Source of the DNA: Kingella_B sp963529665
GTDB taxonomy: Bacteria > Pseudomonadota > Gammaproteobacteria > Burkholderiales > Neisseriaceae
Direction: 5' to 3'
Length of the DNA stretch: 50,331 nucleotides
NCBI GenBank assembly: GCA_963529665.1
Contig: CAUSAG010000015.1
Location: 1 to 50,331, forward strand
Of this stretch, positions 1-7,886 are shown piece after piece (position 1 is the stretch's first letter; the number at the start of each line of letters is the position of its first letter). The position numbers and the translations under genes were made by a program. A model generated the notes under the pieces. It did no database searches and was not told the DNA's origin. It was given only the letters and a program-made list of their open reading frames with translations.

Positions 1-137
1 TTGGATGCGGGGTCGCCACCGCCTTGCTTGGCGGCTACGGTGATTTCTTTAATCAATTTGGTGAAAATTTTGCCGCGTTGGGCATCTACGCGGGCTTTTT
101 TGTGTTGAATATTTGCCCATTTGCTGTGTCCAGCCAT
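1..137 (-). CDS. yebC: YebC/PmpR family regulator, N-terminal part (runs off the window)
   Basis: Only the first 45 codons are present, because the gene continues past base 1. The reading starts MAGHSKWANIQHKKARVDAQ, which is the highly conserved N-terminus of the YebC/PmpR (TACO1-like) family, and continues through the KIFTKLIKEI and GGGDP segments. Family members are about 240-residue cytoplasmic proteins described as DNA-binding regulators and, more recently, as factors that help ribosomes through difficult sequences. The start is the ATG read from 137 down. It is divergent from lptF, with about 190 bp between them that holds an inverted pair of uptake sequences near 228-275. The family assignment is secure; the specific role in this organism is not shown by the sequence. 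Confidence 0.93.
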   Translation of the reverse strand, partial: MAGHSKWANIQHKKARVDAQRGKIFTKLIKEITVAAKQGGGDPAS

Positions 138-326
138 GGTTGTCTCCAATGGATATTTGCTTTGAAACGCGCGATTTTAGCATAGAACCTTTATTTCTGC
201 GCTTGGGGGAAAATGGGGCAACAAGGTTTTCAGGCTGCCTTAATGCCATCGGGCGCAACAAAGGCAGCCTGAAAAGCCAATTTACCGTTACAATTCCACC
301 CTTACGCAAAATAGCCCAAACATCCC

Positions 327-1433
327 ATGATTTATCATCGTCAATTCATCAAAGAAACCACGCTCACCGCCATCGCCATCTTTTTTGTGGTGCTGGCGAT
401 ACTTGTGTTCACGCAAGGCATCAATATGCTCGGGCGCGCTGCCGATGGGCGCGTTGCCGTGGATGCTGTTGCCACGCTAATCGGCTTTTGGACGCTGGGC
501 ATGACCCCGCTGCTGCTGGTTTTAACGGCATACATCAGCACACTCACCGTGCTCACGCGCTTTTGGCGCGATAGCGAGATGGCGATTTGGTTGTCCAGCG
601 GCTTGGGGTTGAAAAAATGGATACGCCCTGTGCTCACCTTTGCGCTGCCGTTGGCGATATTGGTGGCGGTGATGCAGATTTCGGTGTTGCCGTGGGCGGA
701 ATACCGCAGCCGAGAATACGCCGAAATCTTGAAGCAAAAGCAAAATTTGTCGCTGGTGCAAGCGGGCACGTTTAGCGAATTGGGCAAAAAAGATGGGCGC
801 GTGTATTTTGTGGAAACGTTTGACACCGATGGCGGCATCATGAAAAACCTGTTTATCCGCGATATAGACGAAACGGGGCGCGATAGCGTGGTGTTTGCCA
901 AGGAAGGGCGTTTTGATTTGTCTAACAACAAGCGCACGCTGGTGCTCACCAATGGCTATCGTTACAGCGGCATCGCGGGGCGCGGCGATTTTGACCAAGT
1001 GTCGTTTCAAGAACTCAATCTCATCATCAACACCACGCCCAAAGTGGTGGACCCGATTGACCACCGCCGCACCGTGCCGACCGCGCAATTGCTAGGCAGC
1101 AATAATCCGCAATACCAAGCCGAGCTGATGTGGCGCGTGTCGCTGCCGATTACCGTGGTGCTGCTGAGCTTGCTGGCGATTCCGCTGTCGTATTTCAACA
1201 CGCGCTCAGGCAATTCGTATCACGTTTTGCTTGCCGTGGGCTTTTTTCTGGTTTACCAAAACGGCTTAACCCTGCTGCGCGATGCGGTGGAAGACGGCAA
1301 AATTAATTTTTGGCTGGGCTTGCTGCCGATGCACTTGCTGATGCTGGTTTGCATTGGCGTGTTGCTGCGGATGCGCTCCATGCCCGCGCAGCCATTTTGG
1401 CAGGGCTTAAAAGCCGCGCTGCTGGGGCGATAA
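327..1433 (+). CDS. lptF: LPS export ABC transporter permease LptF
   Basis: A 368-residue inner-membrane protein of the YjgP/YjgQ family. With LptG it forms the transmembrane part of LptB2FG, which extracts lipopolysaccharide or lipooligosaccharide from the inner membrane and passes it to LptC. Hydrophobic segments are visible at about residues 12-32, 52-75 and 100-122, followed by a long periplasmic domain at about 130-265 (beta-jellyroll in the family) and three more hydrophobic segments near the C-terminus. The family-typical stretch GTFSELGKKDGRVYFVE lies in the periplasmic part. It begins at ATG 327 and is followed by lptG after a 135 bp spacer with two near-identical uptake-sequence hairpins. 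Order F then G is standard. Length is normal. Confidence 0.95.
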   Translation: MIYHRQFIKETTLTAIAIFFVVLAILVFTQGINMLGRAADGRVAVDAVATLIGFWTLGMTPLLLVLTAYISTLTVLTRFWRDSEMAIWLSSGLGLKKWIRPVLTFALPLAILVAVMQISVLPWAEYRSREYAEILKQKQNLSLVQAGTFSELGKKDGRVYFVETFDTDGGIMKNLFIRDIDETGRDSVVFAKEGRFDLSNNKRTLVLTNGYRYSGIAGRGDFDQVSFQELNLIINTTPKVVDPIDHRRTVPTAQLLGSNNPQYQAELMWRVSLPITVVLLSLLAIPLSYFNTRSGNSYHVLLAVGFFLVYQNGLTLLRDAVEDGKINFWLGLLPMHLLMLVCIGVLLRMRSMPAQPFWQGLKAALLGR

Positions 1434-1446
1434 ACGCCCTACCCTG

Positions 1447-1485
1447 TTTTCAGGCTGCCTTTGCTATCTCAATGCAGCCTGGAAA
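1447..1485. repeat. Uptake-sequence inverted pair, copy 1
   Basis: An inverted pair of kingDUS-type sequences (TTTTCAGGCTGCCT and GCAGCCTGGAAA, with one mismatch in the second arm) separated by a short loop. It lies just after lptF and could act as a weak terminator. The whole unit is nearly repeated at 1518-1555. Confidence 0.8.
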
Positions 1486-1517
1486 TCCCTTTTTATGATT
1501 ATTCAACTTAAAACCGT

Positions 1518-1555
1518 TTTTCAGGCTGCCTTTGCCATCTCATGCAGCCTGAAAA
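1518..1555. repeat. Uptake-sequence inverted pair, copy 2
   Basis: A second copy of the hairpin at 1447-1485, including the loop (TTTGCCATCTC against TTTGCTATCTCA). Its second arm runs almost to the start of lptG. If the upstream ATG at 1542 were used, the arm would be translated as QPEN, which argues for the ATG at 1569 as the true lptG start. Confidence 0.8.
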
Positions 1556-1568
1556 CCCCATCACCACC

Positions 1569-2636
1569 ATGAACCTAATCACCCGCTATCTCATCAAACG
1601 TCTCGCCATCGCTTCTTGCTACGCGCTGTTTGCCATTCTCGCGCTATACAGCTTTATTGACCTAATCAGCGAAACCAGCGTGGTTGGGCAAAACCAATAC
1701 ACCTTATGGGTAGCAATCCAATACATCCTGATGCAAATGCCCGCCCGCGCCTACCAGCTGATGCCGCTTGCCACGCTCATCGGCGGCTTAATCGCGCTTA
1801 ACCAACTTGCCAACAACAGCGAGCTGGCGGTGATTAAAACCAGCGGCTTATCCACCGCCAACATCATCGGCATCATCGTTAAATTCAGCGCTATTTTTGC
1901 CGTTGTTACCGTGTTGCTCGGTGAATGGCTTGCGCCCGAACTGAGCCGCCGTGGCGACGAAATGAAAGCCAACGCCCGCGCAGGGCAAGTGGTTGCCACC
2001 CACAACAGCGTTTGGATTAAACAACAAGGCAGCATGATTAACGTCGCATCCATGTTGCCCGACAACACCCTAGTTGGCATCAAAATCTGGCAATACAACG
2101 ACCAATTCCAGCTCACCGAAGCCATCAGCGCCGAAAAAGCCACCGTAAACAACGGCAAATGGCAGCTGCACAACGCCCACAGCACCACCCTAGCCGACAA
2201 CCACGCCCTGCCCCAGCAGCAAGCCGAACGCGAATGGCAAACCGACATCGGCAAGCCTTTGCTCAACGTATTATTAGTTAAACCCGAGCAAATGAGCTTC
2301 ACCGCGCTCACGCAATACATCCGCTATCTCAAAGAAAACCACCAGCAAACCCAAGCCTACGATGTGGCATGGTGGAACAAACTCATCTATCCCATCGCCA
2401 CCATCGTTATGGCGCTGGTTGCCCTTGCCTTCACCCCCAATTCAGGGCGACACAGCAACATGGGCTTAAAACTTTTTGGCGGCATCTGCCTTGGGCTGCT
2501 GTTCTTCTTCACCGGGCGACTATTTGGCTTCACCACCCAGCTTTATGGCGTGCCCGCCATGCTTTCCGCCATCTTACCCACCGCCGCATTTGGCTGCTGG
2601 GCGATGTATCTCATTCGCAAACAAGAACAACGCTAA
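1569..2636 (+). CDS. lptG: LPS export ABC transporter permease LptG
   Basis: A 355-residue YjgP/YjgQ-family permease and the partner of LptF in the LptB2FG lipopolysaccharide extractor of the inner membrane. It starts MNLITRYLIKRL, the usual amphipathic entry into the first membrane helix (about 10-35). Further membrane segments lie near 55-80 and 95-120, then a periplasmic beta domain (about 130-270), then three C-terminal helices. I chose ATG 1569 over the in-frame ATG at 1542, because the extra codons simply translate the uptake sequence (QPEN). Length fits the family (about 355-360). Downstream is a degenerate uptake sequence followed by a dispersed repeat at 2646-2685. Confidence 0.94.
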   Translation: MNLITRYLIKRLAIASCYALFAILALYSFIDLISETSVVGQNQYTLWVAIQYILMQMPARAYQLMPLATLIGGLIALNQLANNSELAVIKTSGLSTANIIGIIVKFSAIFAVVTVLLGEWLAPELSRRGDEMKANARAGQVVATHNSVWIKQQGSMINVASMLPDNTLVGIKIWQYNDQFQLTEAISAEKATVNNGKWQLHNAHSTTLADNHALPQQQAEREWQTDIGKPLLNVLLVKPEQMSFTALTQYIRYLKENHQQTQAYDVAWWNKLIYPIATIVMALVALAFTPNSGRHSNMGLKLFGGICLGLLFFFTGRLFGFTTQLYGVPAMLSAILPTAAFGCWAMYLIRKQEQR

Positions 2637-2645
2637 AACCATCCA

Positions 2646-2685
2646 AGGCAGCCTGCGTAGCGAAGCGAAGTTGCGAAGCTAAAAC
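2646..2685. repeat. Dispersed uptake-like repeat with conserved tail
   Basis: AGGCAGCCTGCGTAGCGAAG followed by a segment ending TTGCGAAGCTAAAACG. A very similar unit lies at 38429-38461, and the tail alone recurs at about 19545-19560 and 7550-7566. It begins like an uptake sequence but changes after the CTG. Confidence 0.6.
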
Positions 2686-2808
2686 GAGCGCAGCAAATTT
2701 CAGCGTAACCAACGCCCATCTCGTAACTCCCCCTTTTCAGGCTGCCACATAAGCCCCCACAAATTCAGTATAATTCGCCCATTTTCCACCCATAAAAGAC
2801 ATTACAAC

Positions 2809-3201
2809 ATGACCGAACAAGAACATCCCAACCTAGAACAAATGACCGCCATCGCCGTCAACGCGCTAGAAGACATCAAAGCCAAAGACATCGTCGTGCT
2901 CAACACCAGCGACAAAACTTCCCTTTTCGCCCGCATGATTATTGCCAGCGGCGATTCCACCCGCCAAGTCAAAGCCCTTGCCAACAACGTTGCCGTTGAT
3001 TTAAAAGAAGCGGGCTACACCATCCTGAGCAGCGAAGGGCAAGACAGCGGCGAATGGGCATTGGTGGATGCCGACGATCTCATCATCCACGTCATGCTCC
3101 CAGCCGTGCGCGATTACTACGACATAGAAGCCCTATGGGGCGGCGAAAAACCCCAATTCCACACAGGCGCAGCCAAACCCTGGCACGCTGCCGATAACTA
3201 A
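2809..3201 (+). CDS. rsfS: Ribosomal silencing factor RsfS
   Basis: A 130-residue protein of the RsfS/Iojap family. These proteins bind ribosomal protein uL14 on the large subunit and block subunit joining during nutrient limitation. Recognisable family segments are the N-terminal ALEDIKAKDIVVLNT, the central MIIASGDSTRQVKALA, and WALVDADDLIIHVMLPAVRDYYDIEALWG near the C-terminus (given here in parts of one conserved block). The start MTEQEHPNLEQM at 2809 follows a TATAAT-like box at 2769-2774. In many Neisseriaceae rsfS is close to rlmH, and here only one TPR gene separates them. A uptake-sequence hairpin follows directly. Confidence 0.94.
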   Translation: MTEQEHPNLEQMTAIAVNALEDIKAKDIVVLNTSDKTSLFARMIIASGDSTRQVKALANNVAVDLKEAGYTILSSEGQDSGEWALVDADDLIIHVMLPAVRDYYDIEALWGGEKPQFHTGAAKPWHAADN

Positions 3202-3212
3202 ACCCTAAACAT

Positions 3213-3251
3213 TTTTCAGGCTGCCTAAACACACATTAGGCAGCCTGAAAA
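3213..3251 (+). terminator. Uptake-sequence hairpin terminator after rsfS
   Basis: A perfect 16-bp inverted repeat (TTTTCAGGCTGCCTAA with TTAGGCAGCCTGAAAA) and a 7-base loop, beginning 12 bases after the rsfS stop. Inverted DUS pairs are commonly used as terminators in Neisseriaceae; there is no long T run here, so efficiency is uncertain. Confidence 0.65.
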
Positions 3252-3320
3252 CCGTCTATCCCAAAACCATTTACCGCTTGATACACAAACCCCATTTCAG
3301 GCTGCCCACCCACCCCCACC

Positions 3321-4259
3321 ATGACCCCACGCCAGCTCAAAGCCCAACAACAACGCCATCTCAGCCAAATCCAAAACTACCAACACCAACAACTCGCCCA
3401 AGAGCTGCAAGACATCCACAACCACACCCAACACAGCCACGGCGAAACCAGCCCCCAACACGCCCAAAGCCTGCTCAATCTCGGCGCATGGCACACCGCC
3501 AACGGCGATTACGCCGCCGCCGAACCCCTGCTCAAACAGGCCGTGCACATTCAACGCCAACACAGCGATCCCACCGCCCTTGCCCAAGCGCTCAACCTGC
3601 TTGGCAAAAACCAACTCCACGCTGGCAACGGCAGCGAAGCCCAGCAAAGCCAACAAGAAGCCCTAAGCCTTGCCCACGAAGCCGAGCAAATCGCGCACAT
3701 TCACGACGATCTGGGCAACAGCTACTACGTTCAAGAAAACCTTGCCCAAGCTCTGCATCATTACGAACAAGCCGCCGCCCAATTTGAACGCATCCACGGC
3801 ATGAACCATCCACAAACCGCGCAAGCCTACACCCACGCAGCCTGCATCTATCGCCAGCAAAACCACGCCCCCGAAGCCCTATCCATCCTGCAACACACCG
3901 TGCAAACGCTAGAACACACCGCCGCGCCCCATCATCCCACCATCGCCCACGCCCACAGCGAACTCGCCGCCACCTACGACGCGCTGCAACAATACCCCGA
4001 AGCCGCACAACACTATCGCCAAGCCGAGCAACGCCTTGCCCAAGGCGTGGGCACAGAGCATCCGTTCTACGCCAAATACCTTTGCCGCCATGCCTACCAC
4101 AATCTGCAAACCAATCAGCTAGAACAAGCCATCGCCCAGCTACACCAAGCGCTTGCCATCTTTCTGGAAACCTACGAAGGCACCCACCCCATCATCGCCA
4201 ACACGGTGAACAACATCATCATGTTGATGCTGATGGCAAGCAATCAACACGACGATTAA
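3321..4259 (+). CDS. Tetratricopeptide repeat protein
   Basis: A 312-residue protein made almost entirely of helical tetratricopeptide-type repeats. Units beginning at roughly residues 46 (AQSLLNLGAWHTANGDY), 88, 130 (IHDDLGNSYYVQENLAQALH), 170, 215 and 258 show the alternating small/large residue pattern of TPR_12/Kinesin-light-chain-like repeats. No signal peptide or membrane segment is present, so it is probably cytoplasmic. It is very rich in Gln, His and Ala. It sits between rsfS and rlmH with uptake-sequence hairpins on both sides, and may therefore be an insertion between two functionally linked genes. Such repeats scaffold protein-protein contacts; the partner cannot be read from the sequence. 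Confidence 0.82.
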   Translation: MTPRQLKAQQQRHLSQIQNYQHQQLAQELQDIHNHTQHSHGETSPQHAQSLLNLGAWHTANGDYAAAEPLLKQAVHIQRQHSDPTALAQALNLLGKNQLHAGNGSEAQQSQQEALSLAHEAEQIAHIHDDLGNSYYVQENLAQALHHYEQAAAQFERIHGMNHPQTAQAYTHAACIYRQQNHAPEALSILQHTVQTLEHTAAPHHPTIAHAHSELAATYDALQQYPEAAQHYRQAEQRLAQGVGTEHPFYAKYLCRHAYHNLQTNQLEQAIAQLHQALAIFLETYEGTHPIIANTVNNIIMLMLMASNQHDD

Positions 4260-4265
4260 ACGCAA

Positions 4266-4305
4266 AGGCAGCCTGAAAGACAGTAAAACCCTTTTCAGGC
4301 TGCCT
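4266..4305 (+). terminator. Uptake-sequence hairpin after the TPR gene
   Basis: An inverted pair of kingDUS arms (AGGCAGCCTGAAA and TTTTCAGGCTGCCT) with a loop of about 13 bases, between the TPR gene and rlmH. It may attenuate read-through. Confidence 0.6.
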
Positions 4306-4335
4306 CATCCCACCTAATCCCCCAATAAAACCACC

Positions 4336-4806
4336 ATGAACATCACCATCCTAGCCGTCGGCACCAAAATGCCCCATTGGGTAACCGAAGCCGTAAACGA
4401 ATACAGCAAACGCTTCGGGCGCGACATCCACTACACCCTAAAAGAAATCAAACCCGAAAAACGCGGCGCAGGCATCAGCAGCGCGCAAGGCATGGCAGCC
4501 GAAGAAAAACGCATCCTAGAAGCCCTGCCCGCCAACGCCCATCTCATCGTGTTAGACGAGCGCGGCAAAGCCCCCACATCCATGGAACTTGCCGAACACC
4601 TGCGCCAATGGCAGCAAAACGGCATCCACCCCTGCTTCGTGATTGGCGGCGCAGACGGCATGACCGACGCGCTCAAACAACGCGCCCACCTGATGCTGCG
4701 CCTATCCAGCCTAACCCTGCCGCACGGCATGGTGCGCGTGTTGCTCACCGAGCAGCTCTATCGCGCCGTATCCATTTTGAACAACCATCCCTATCATCGT
4801 GAATAA
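4336..4806 (+). CDS. rlmH: 23S rRNA (pseudouridine1915-N3)-methyltransferase RlmH
   Basis: A 156-residue SPOUT-fold methyltransferase that modifies pseudouridine 1915 of 23S rRNA in helix 69, using S-adenosylmethionine. The N-terminus MNITILAVGTKMPHWV, the knotted cofactor-binding segment FVIGGADGM (about residues 101-109) and the invariant C-terminus ending NHPYHRE are all present. Length matches the family (155-159). It acts on assembled 70S ribosomes in the cytoplasm, which fits its proximity to rsfS. The next gene starts at or just after its stop. Confidence 0.97.
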   Translation: MNITILAVGTKMPHWVTEAVNEYSKRFGRDIHYTLKEIKPEKRGAGISSAQGMAAEEKRILEALPANAHLIVLDERGKAPTSMELAEHLRQWQQNGIHPCFVIGGADGMTDALKQRAHLMLRLSSLTLPHGMVRVLLTEQLYRAVSILNNHPYHRE

Positions 4807-4834
4807 CTCCGCTGCCCAAAGGCAGCCTGAAACC

Positions 4835-5869
4835 ATGAACAGCAAACACCTTAAACTGCTTATCGCCTTTATCGCCCTGTTGATTCTTGCCAACATCGGC
4901 ATCCAATTTTGGCAACCCAATCCTACCGCGCCAAAATCCCAATCCAAAACCCGCAACGCGCCATCCCTGCCCGCGCCCAAGCAATACAGCCAAACCCCGT
5001 TTGACTGGCACAGCGTTAAGCTGGAAAGCAACCTGTGGAAAATCAGCAAGCCAGGGCAGCCCGATTCCTATCTGCTGGGCACGATTCACATCGGCAAAGC
5101 CAACGCCCGCATCAGCCCTGCTCTTGTTCAACTGGTGAACCAAAGCCAAAAAATCATCACCGAAGTCGCCGACGACATCCCCGAAAGCACGCAGCAAAGC
5201 ATTATGCAAGCCATGATCAGCGACACGCCGCTGTCGCAAAAGCTGGGCGCACCCGCGTTCGCCGCCCTGAAAAAACGCATTCTCACCTACCCCAACGCCG
5301 AAGTCTTCGCCCAAAATCTAGACCACTACCACCCGTGGGCAGCCTTTCTCGCCACCCTTAGCCTGCGCGAAGCGGGCGACAGCACCGAAACAGGCGTGGA
5401 CAATCTCATCACCGCCCAAGCCGCCGAGCAGCGCAAGCCGCGCGGCAATTTGGAGCAACACATTGAAGTCCTTTCCTATTTCCGCATCCTGCCCGAAGAG
5501 CTGGTGATTGCGGGGCTGGCAGACTGGGCGCAGCGCCCGAAAAAAAACGACGACAAAGTCATCGCCGAAGCCTATGCCAACGGCGATTTCGTCCAAACCC
5601 CCGCCCTTTTGCAAAAAGACACCGAATTTGACCCCGAAAGCAGCCTTTCGCGCGAGCAGCAACAACAGCTTGCCGATTGGTTTGTGCAACAGCTGATTGT
5701 GGCGCGCAACCGCAACTGGCTGCCAAAAATCCAAGCCGAAGCCGCCAAGCAGCCCACCTTGTTTGCCGTCGGCACCGCGCATCTGGTGGGCAACCAAGGC
5801 TTGATTATGCTGCTGCGCGAAAGCGGCTACCAAGTTGAGCCGATGCCCAAGCTGGTGGTTTGGCAATAA
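4835..5869 (+). CDS. TraB/GumN family protein, membrane-anchored
   Basis: A 344-residue protein with one N-terminal hydrophobic segment (about residues 5-24) and a TraB/GumN (TIKI-like) domain. The two signature GxxH motifs are GTIHIG near residue 88 and GTAHLVG near residue 310. Conserved acidic and arginine positions lie between them. The family is related to TIKI metalloproteases, so a periplasmic metal-dependent activity is possible but unproven. An in-frame ATG at 4799 overlaps the end of rlmH, but the extra 12 residues include a translated uptake sequence (RQPE), so I prefer ATG 4835. A strong hairpin terminator follows. Confidence 0.85.
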   Translation: MNSKHLKLLIAFIALLILANIGIQFWQPNPTAPKSQSKTRNAPSLPAPKQYSQTPFDWHSVKLESNLWKISKPGQPDSYLLGTIHIGKANARISPALVQLVNQSQKIITEVADDIPESTQQSIMQAMISDTPLSQKLGAPAFAALKKRILTYPNAEVFAQNLDHYHPWAAFLATLSLREAGDSTETGVDNLITAQAAEQRKPRGNLEQHIEVLSYFRILPEELVIAGLADWAQRPKKNDDKVIAEAYANGDFVQTPALLQKDTEFDPESSLSREQQQQLADWFVQQLIVARNRNWLPKIQAEAAKQPTLFAVGTAHLVGNQGLIMLLRESGYQVEPMPKLVVWQ

Positions 5870-5872
5870 CGC

Positions 5873-5917
5873 AAAGGCAGCCTGAAAACTGATATTCAGA
5901 TTTTCAGGCTGCCTTTT
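5873..5917 (+). terminator. Uptake-sequence hairpin terminator
   Basis: AAAGGCAGCCTGAAAA pairs with TTTTCAGGCTGCCTTTT around a 12-base loop, ending in a short T run, immediately after the TraB/GumN stop. This is the best-formed of the DUS hairpins in the first 6 kb. Confidence 0.75.
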
Positions 5918-5980
5918 ATCAAATCACTCAGGATAACGTTTACAAACAAACCACCCCACGCTTATCCCCCCTTTTTCAGC

Positions 5981-7504
5981 CTACCCTTCCCCAAACCTTC
6001 TCAAATACCGCTTCCGCGCAAACCCCCGCACCGAACGCGCAAACAAGCCGATAATTTGCGCCGCAGCAGGGTCTTGCCGCTTGATTTGCGGCAGCCTGAA
6101 AAAGACTTCGCGCAAATCCTGCTCGGCGCGTTGTTTTTGTTCAGCCAGCCACGCAGCGATAACGGGGTTTCGGCTGATAACGCGCCCGTCACGCTCATCG
6201 GCAACCAGCGCAGCAGCGTGCCACACTTCGGCAGGAATGTTGATGATGCCGTGCGCAAGATCATCATCCCAATCGCGCGTGATGGAACACCAAGCCAGCG
6301 CGTGCGCCAGTTGCGGAATATGCTCGGCGCGCGTGGTGCTTTGCTGGGCATGAAACAGCAGATTAAGCGAAGAAATAAAAGTTTGCTGCAAATGCCGTTG
6401 CAACTGCGCCTGCGGATAAAGCTGGCGAGTCTGCGCGCGCACCGCATCGGCTTGCATCAGCTGCAATAATCGCGCCACTTCGGCATGCGCTTCGGCATAG
6501 CTGGGCAGTCGCGCAAGCTGTTGGTTAAACAAATCCGCCAGCGCAGGCAAATCGGATAACGGCTTTTCAGGCTGCCCCGCATCCCATGCGTCAGCGCCAT
6601 CCGATGTAGCCTGAAACGCATATTTTCCATTTTCAGGCTGCCTTAGCGCGTAACCCTGCCATTGCTGCATAATGTCAGCGGCGTGTTGCTGTGGCGTAAT
6701 AGCGTTTTTCAGGCTGCTTTTCAGCGCGCGATCGCCATCCATAATATCGTCATAGGCTTGCAAAAAGCAGTAGCCCGCAATCATCAATCGGCTACGCTTG
6801 GGATGCGCCCAATATTGGCTATATAAAATAAAACTGATCAGCGCATAACGCCGATGGCGGCGAGCAAATTGCACCTGGTTATGCAGCCACAGCGCATGGG
6901 CTTGATAACCCGAAAAACTGCGCCGCGCCCAATGGCGAACGGGATACCACAGCAGCAACACCAGCAAATTGCCCGTTAACACATCCAGCAGATGATGAGC
7001 GTGGATGGTAAGCGTGCTGATGTTGATGGCAGCGGCATACAGCCAAACCAGCGGGCGATAGGGCCGCGCAATCGCACCATGCAACACGGCAGCAGCGGTG
7101 GTGGCAAAGGCGCAATGCAGCGAAGGCAGATAGTTGTGGCTCATGCCGATGGTGTGTGCGATGCGCAGCAAAGTTTGCCAACCATCTTGCGGCGTGTAAG
7201 GCTGGGTGAAATCAACATGAACAGGATAAAGCTGATACGCAACGCTGGCGATAAGCAGCTCGCTGGTCAGCAACAAAAAGAACAACCATTGCGCCGCCAG
7301 ATTCAGCCGCCGCGCCGCGCACACCAAAAACACAGGCAGGCTTAAATAGATGAACGCGGTGGCAGGAATCGGCACGATAGAGCTAGTGAGCATTAGCGCG
7401 GGCGCAGGATTGCGATAAGCAGCAAGCTGGCTGCTGCCGCCAAACAAAATCACAAACAGCAAAGTAAACAACGCAATCAGCGCATAGGCAGAAGTTCGGT
7501 TCAT
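5981..7504 (-). CDS. PAP2-superfamily phosphatase fused to a squalene/phytoene-synthase-like domain
   Basis: 507 residues in two parts. Residues 1-195 are a multi-spanning membrane domain with PAP2 superfamily motifs: NYLPSLH (124-130) supplies the first catalytic His, and HAHHLLD (168-174) the second His and Asp, in the inositol-phosphorylceramide-synthase-like arrangement. Residues 210-507 resemble trans-isoprenyl head-to-head synthases: DDIMD at 252-256 and RDWDDDLAHG at 410-419 are the two aspartate-rich motifs, the second followed by IPAEVW as in phytoene synthases. Residues about 287-316 are a low-complexity linker largely made of translated uptake sequences (RQPEN, FQAT, GQPEK). Possible roles are in isoprenoid-diphosphate or lipid processing; the substrate cannot be stated. 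It stands alone, convergent with the TraB gene. Confidence 0.75.
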   Translation of the reverse strand: MNRTSAYALIALFTLLFVILFGGSSQLAAYRNPAPALMLTSSIVPIPATAFIYLSLPVFLVCAARRLNLAAQWLFFLLLTSELLIASVAYQLYPVHVDFTQPYTPQDGWQTLLRIAHTIGMSHNYLPSLHCAFATTAAAVLHGAIARPYRPLVWLYAAAINISTLTIHAHHLLDVLTGNLLVLLLWYPVRHWARRSFSGYQAHALWLHNQVQFARRHRRYALISFILYSQYWAHPKRSRLMIAGYCFLQAYDDIMDGDRALKSSLKNAITPQQHAADIMQQWQGYALRQPENGKYAFQATSDGADAWDAGQPEKPLSDLPALADLFNQQLARLPSYAEAHAEVARLLQLMQADAVRAQTRQLYPQAQLQRHLQQTFISSLNLLFHAQQSTTRAEHIPQLAHALAWCSITRDWDDDLAHGIINIPAEVWHAAALVADERDGRVISRNPVIAAWLAEQKQRAEQDLREVFFRLPQIKRQDPAAAQIIGLFARSVRGFARKRYLRRFGEG

Positions 7505-7549
7505 AGCAACAAAAGCAGTTAAGGCAGCCTGAAAGCGCGTTTACGAGCT

Positions 7550-7566
7550 TCTGCGAAGCCAAAACC
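7550..7566. repeat. Short copy of the GCGAAGCTAAAAC-type repeat tail
   Basis: TTCTGCGAAGCCAAAAC, close to the tail of the dispersed repeats at 2646-2685, 19513-19560 and 38429-38461. It lies beside an uptake sequence in the spacer between the PAP2 fusion gene and tRNA-Leu. Confidence 0.4.
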
Positions 7567-7620
7567 ATGCAGGATGCCGTTAAAATTGAAGACAGACAAA
7601 AGGGATTGCTTACAAAAGAA

Positions 7621-7646
7621 AAGGACTGCTCGCAAAAGCAGTCCTT
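7621..7646 (-). terminator. Rho-independent terminator of tRNA-Leu
   Basis: On the minus strand, AAGGACTGCTT and its complement form a 9-10 bp stem around a short loop, followed by TTTTCTTTT. It begins about eight bases after the 3' CCA of the tRNA-Leu gene. Confidence 0.85.
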
Positions 7647-7653
7647 CAAAATT

Positions 7654-7740
7654 TGGTGCCCAGAAGAAGACTCGAACTTCCACGTCCTTACGGACACTAG
7701 TACCTGAAACTAGCGCGTCTACCAATTCCGCCATCTGGGC
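7654..7740 (-). tRNA. tRNA-Leu (anticodon CAG)
   Basis: 87 bases including an encoded CCA. The acceptor arms GCCCAGA and TCTGGGC pair, the anticodon stem CTAGT/ACTAG encloses the loop TTCAGGT, and the T arm carries GTTCGAGTC. A long variable arm (TGTCCGTAAGGACGT region) marks it as class II, as expected for leucine. The discriminator base is A. Reads the CUG codon. Confidence 0.96.
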
Positions 7741-7886
7741 AAAGAAGCGCGCATTATAGCGAGTGAGCCGCCAGCACGTCAAGCGATATGCAGTAAAACA
7801 GCGCAAAAAAGATGCGAAAAACGCAACCTTGTGATACACTTGCGCGTTTTATTTTCCCATCAAAATCAACGAAAGAAAGACAAGCC

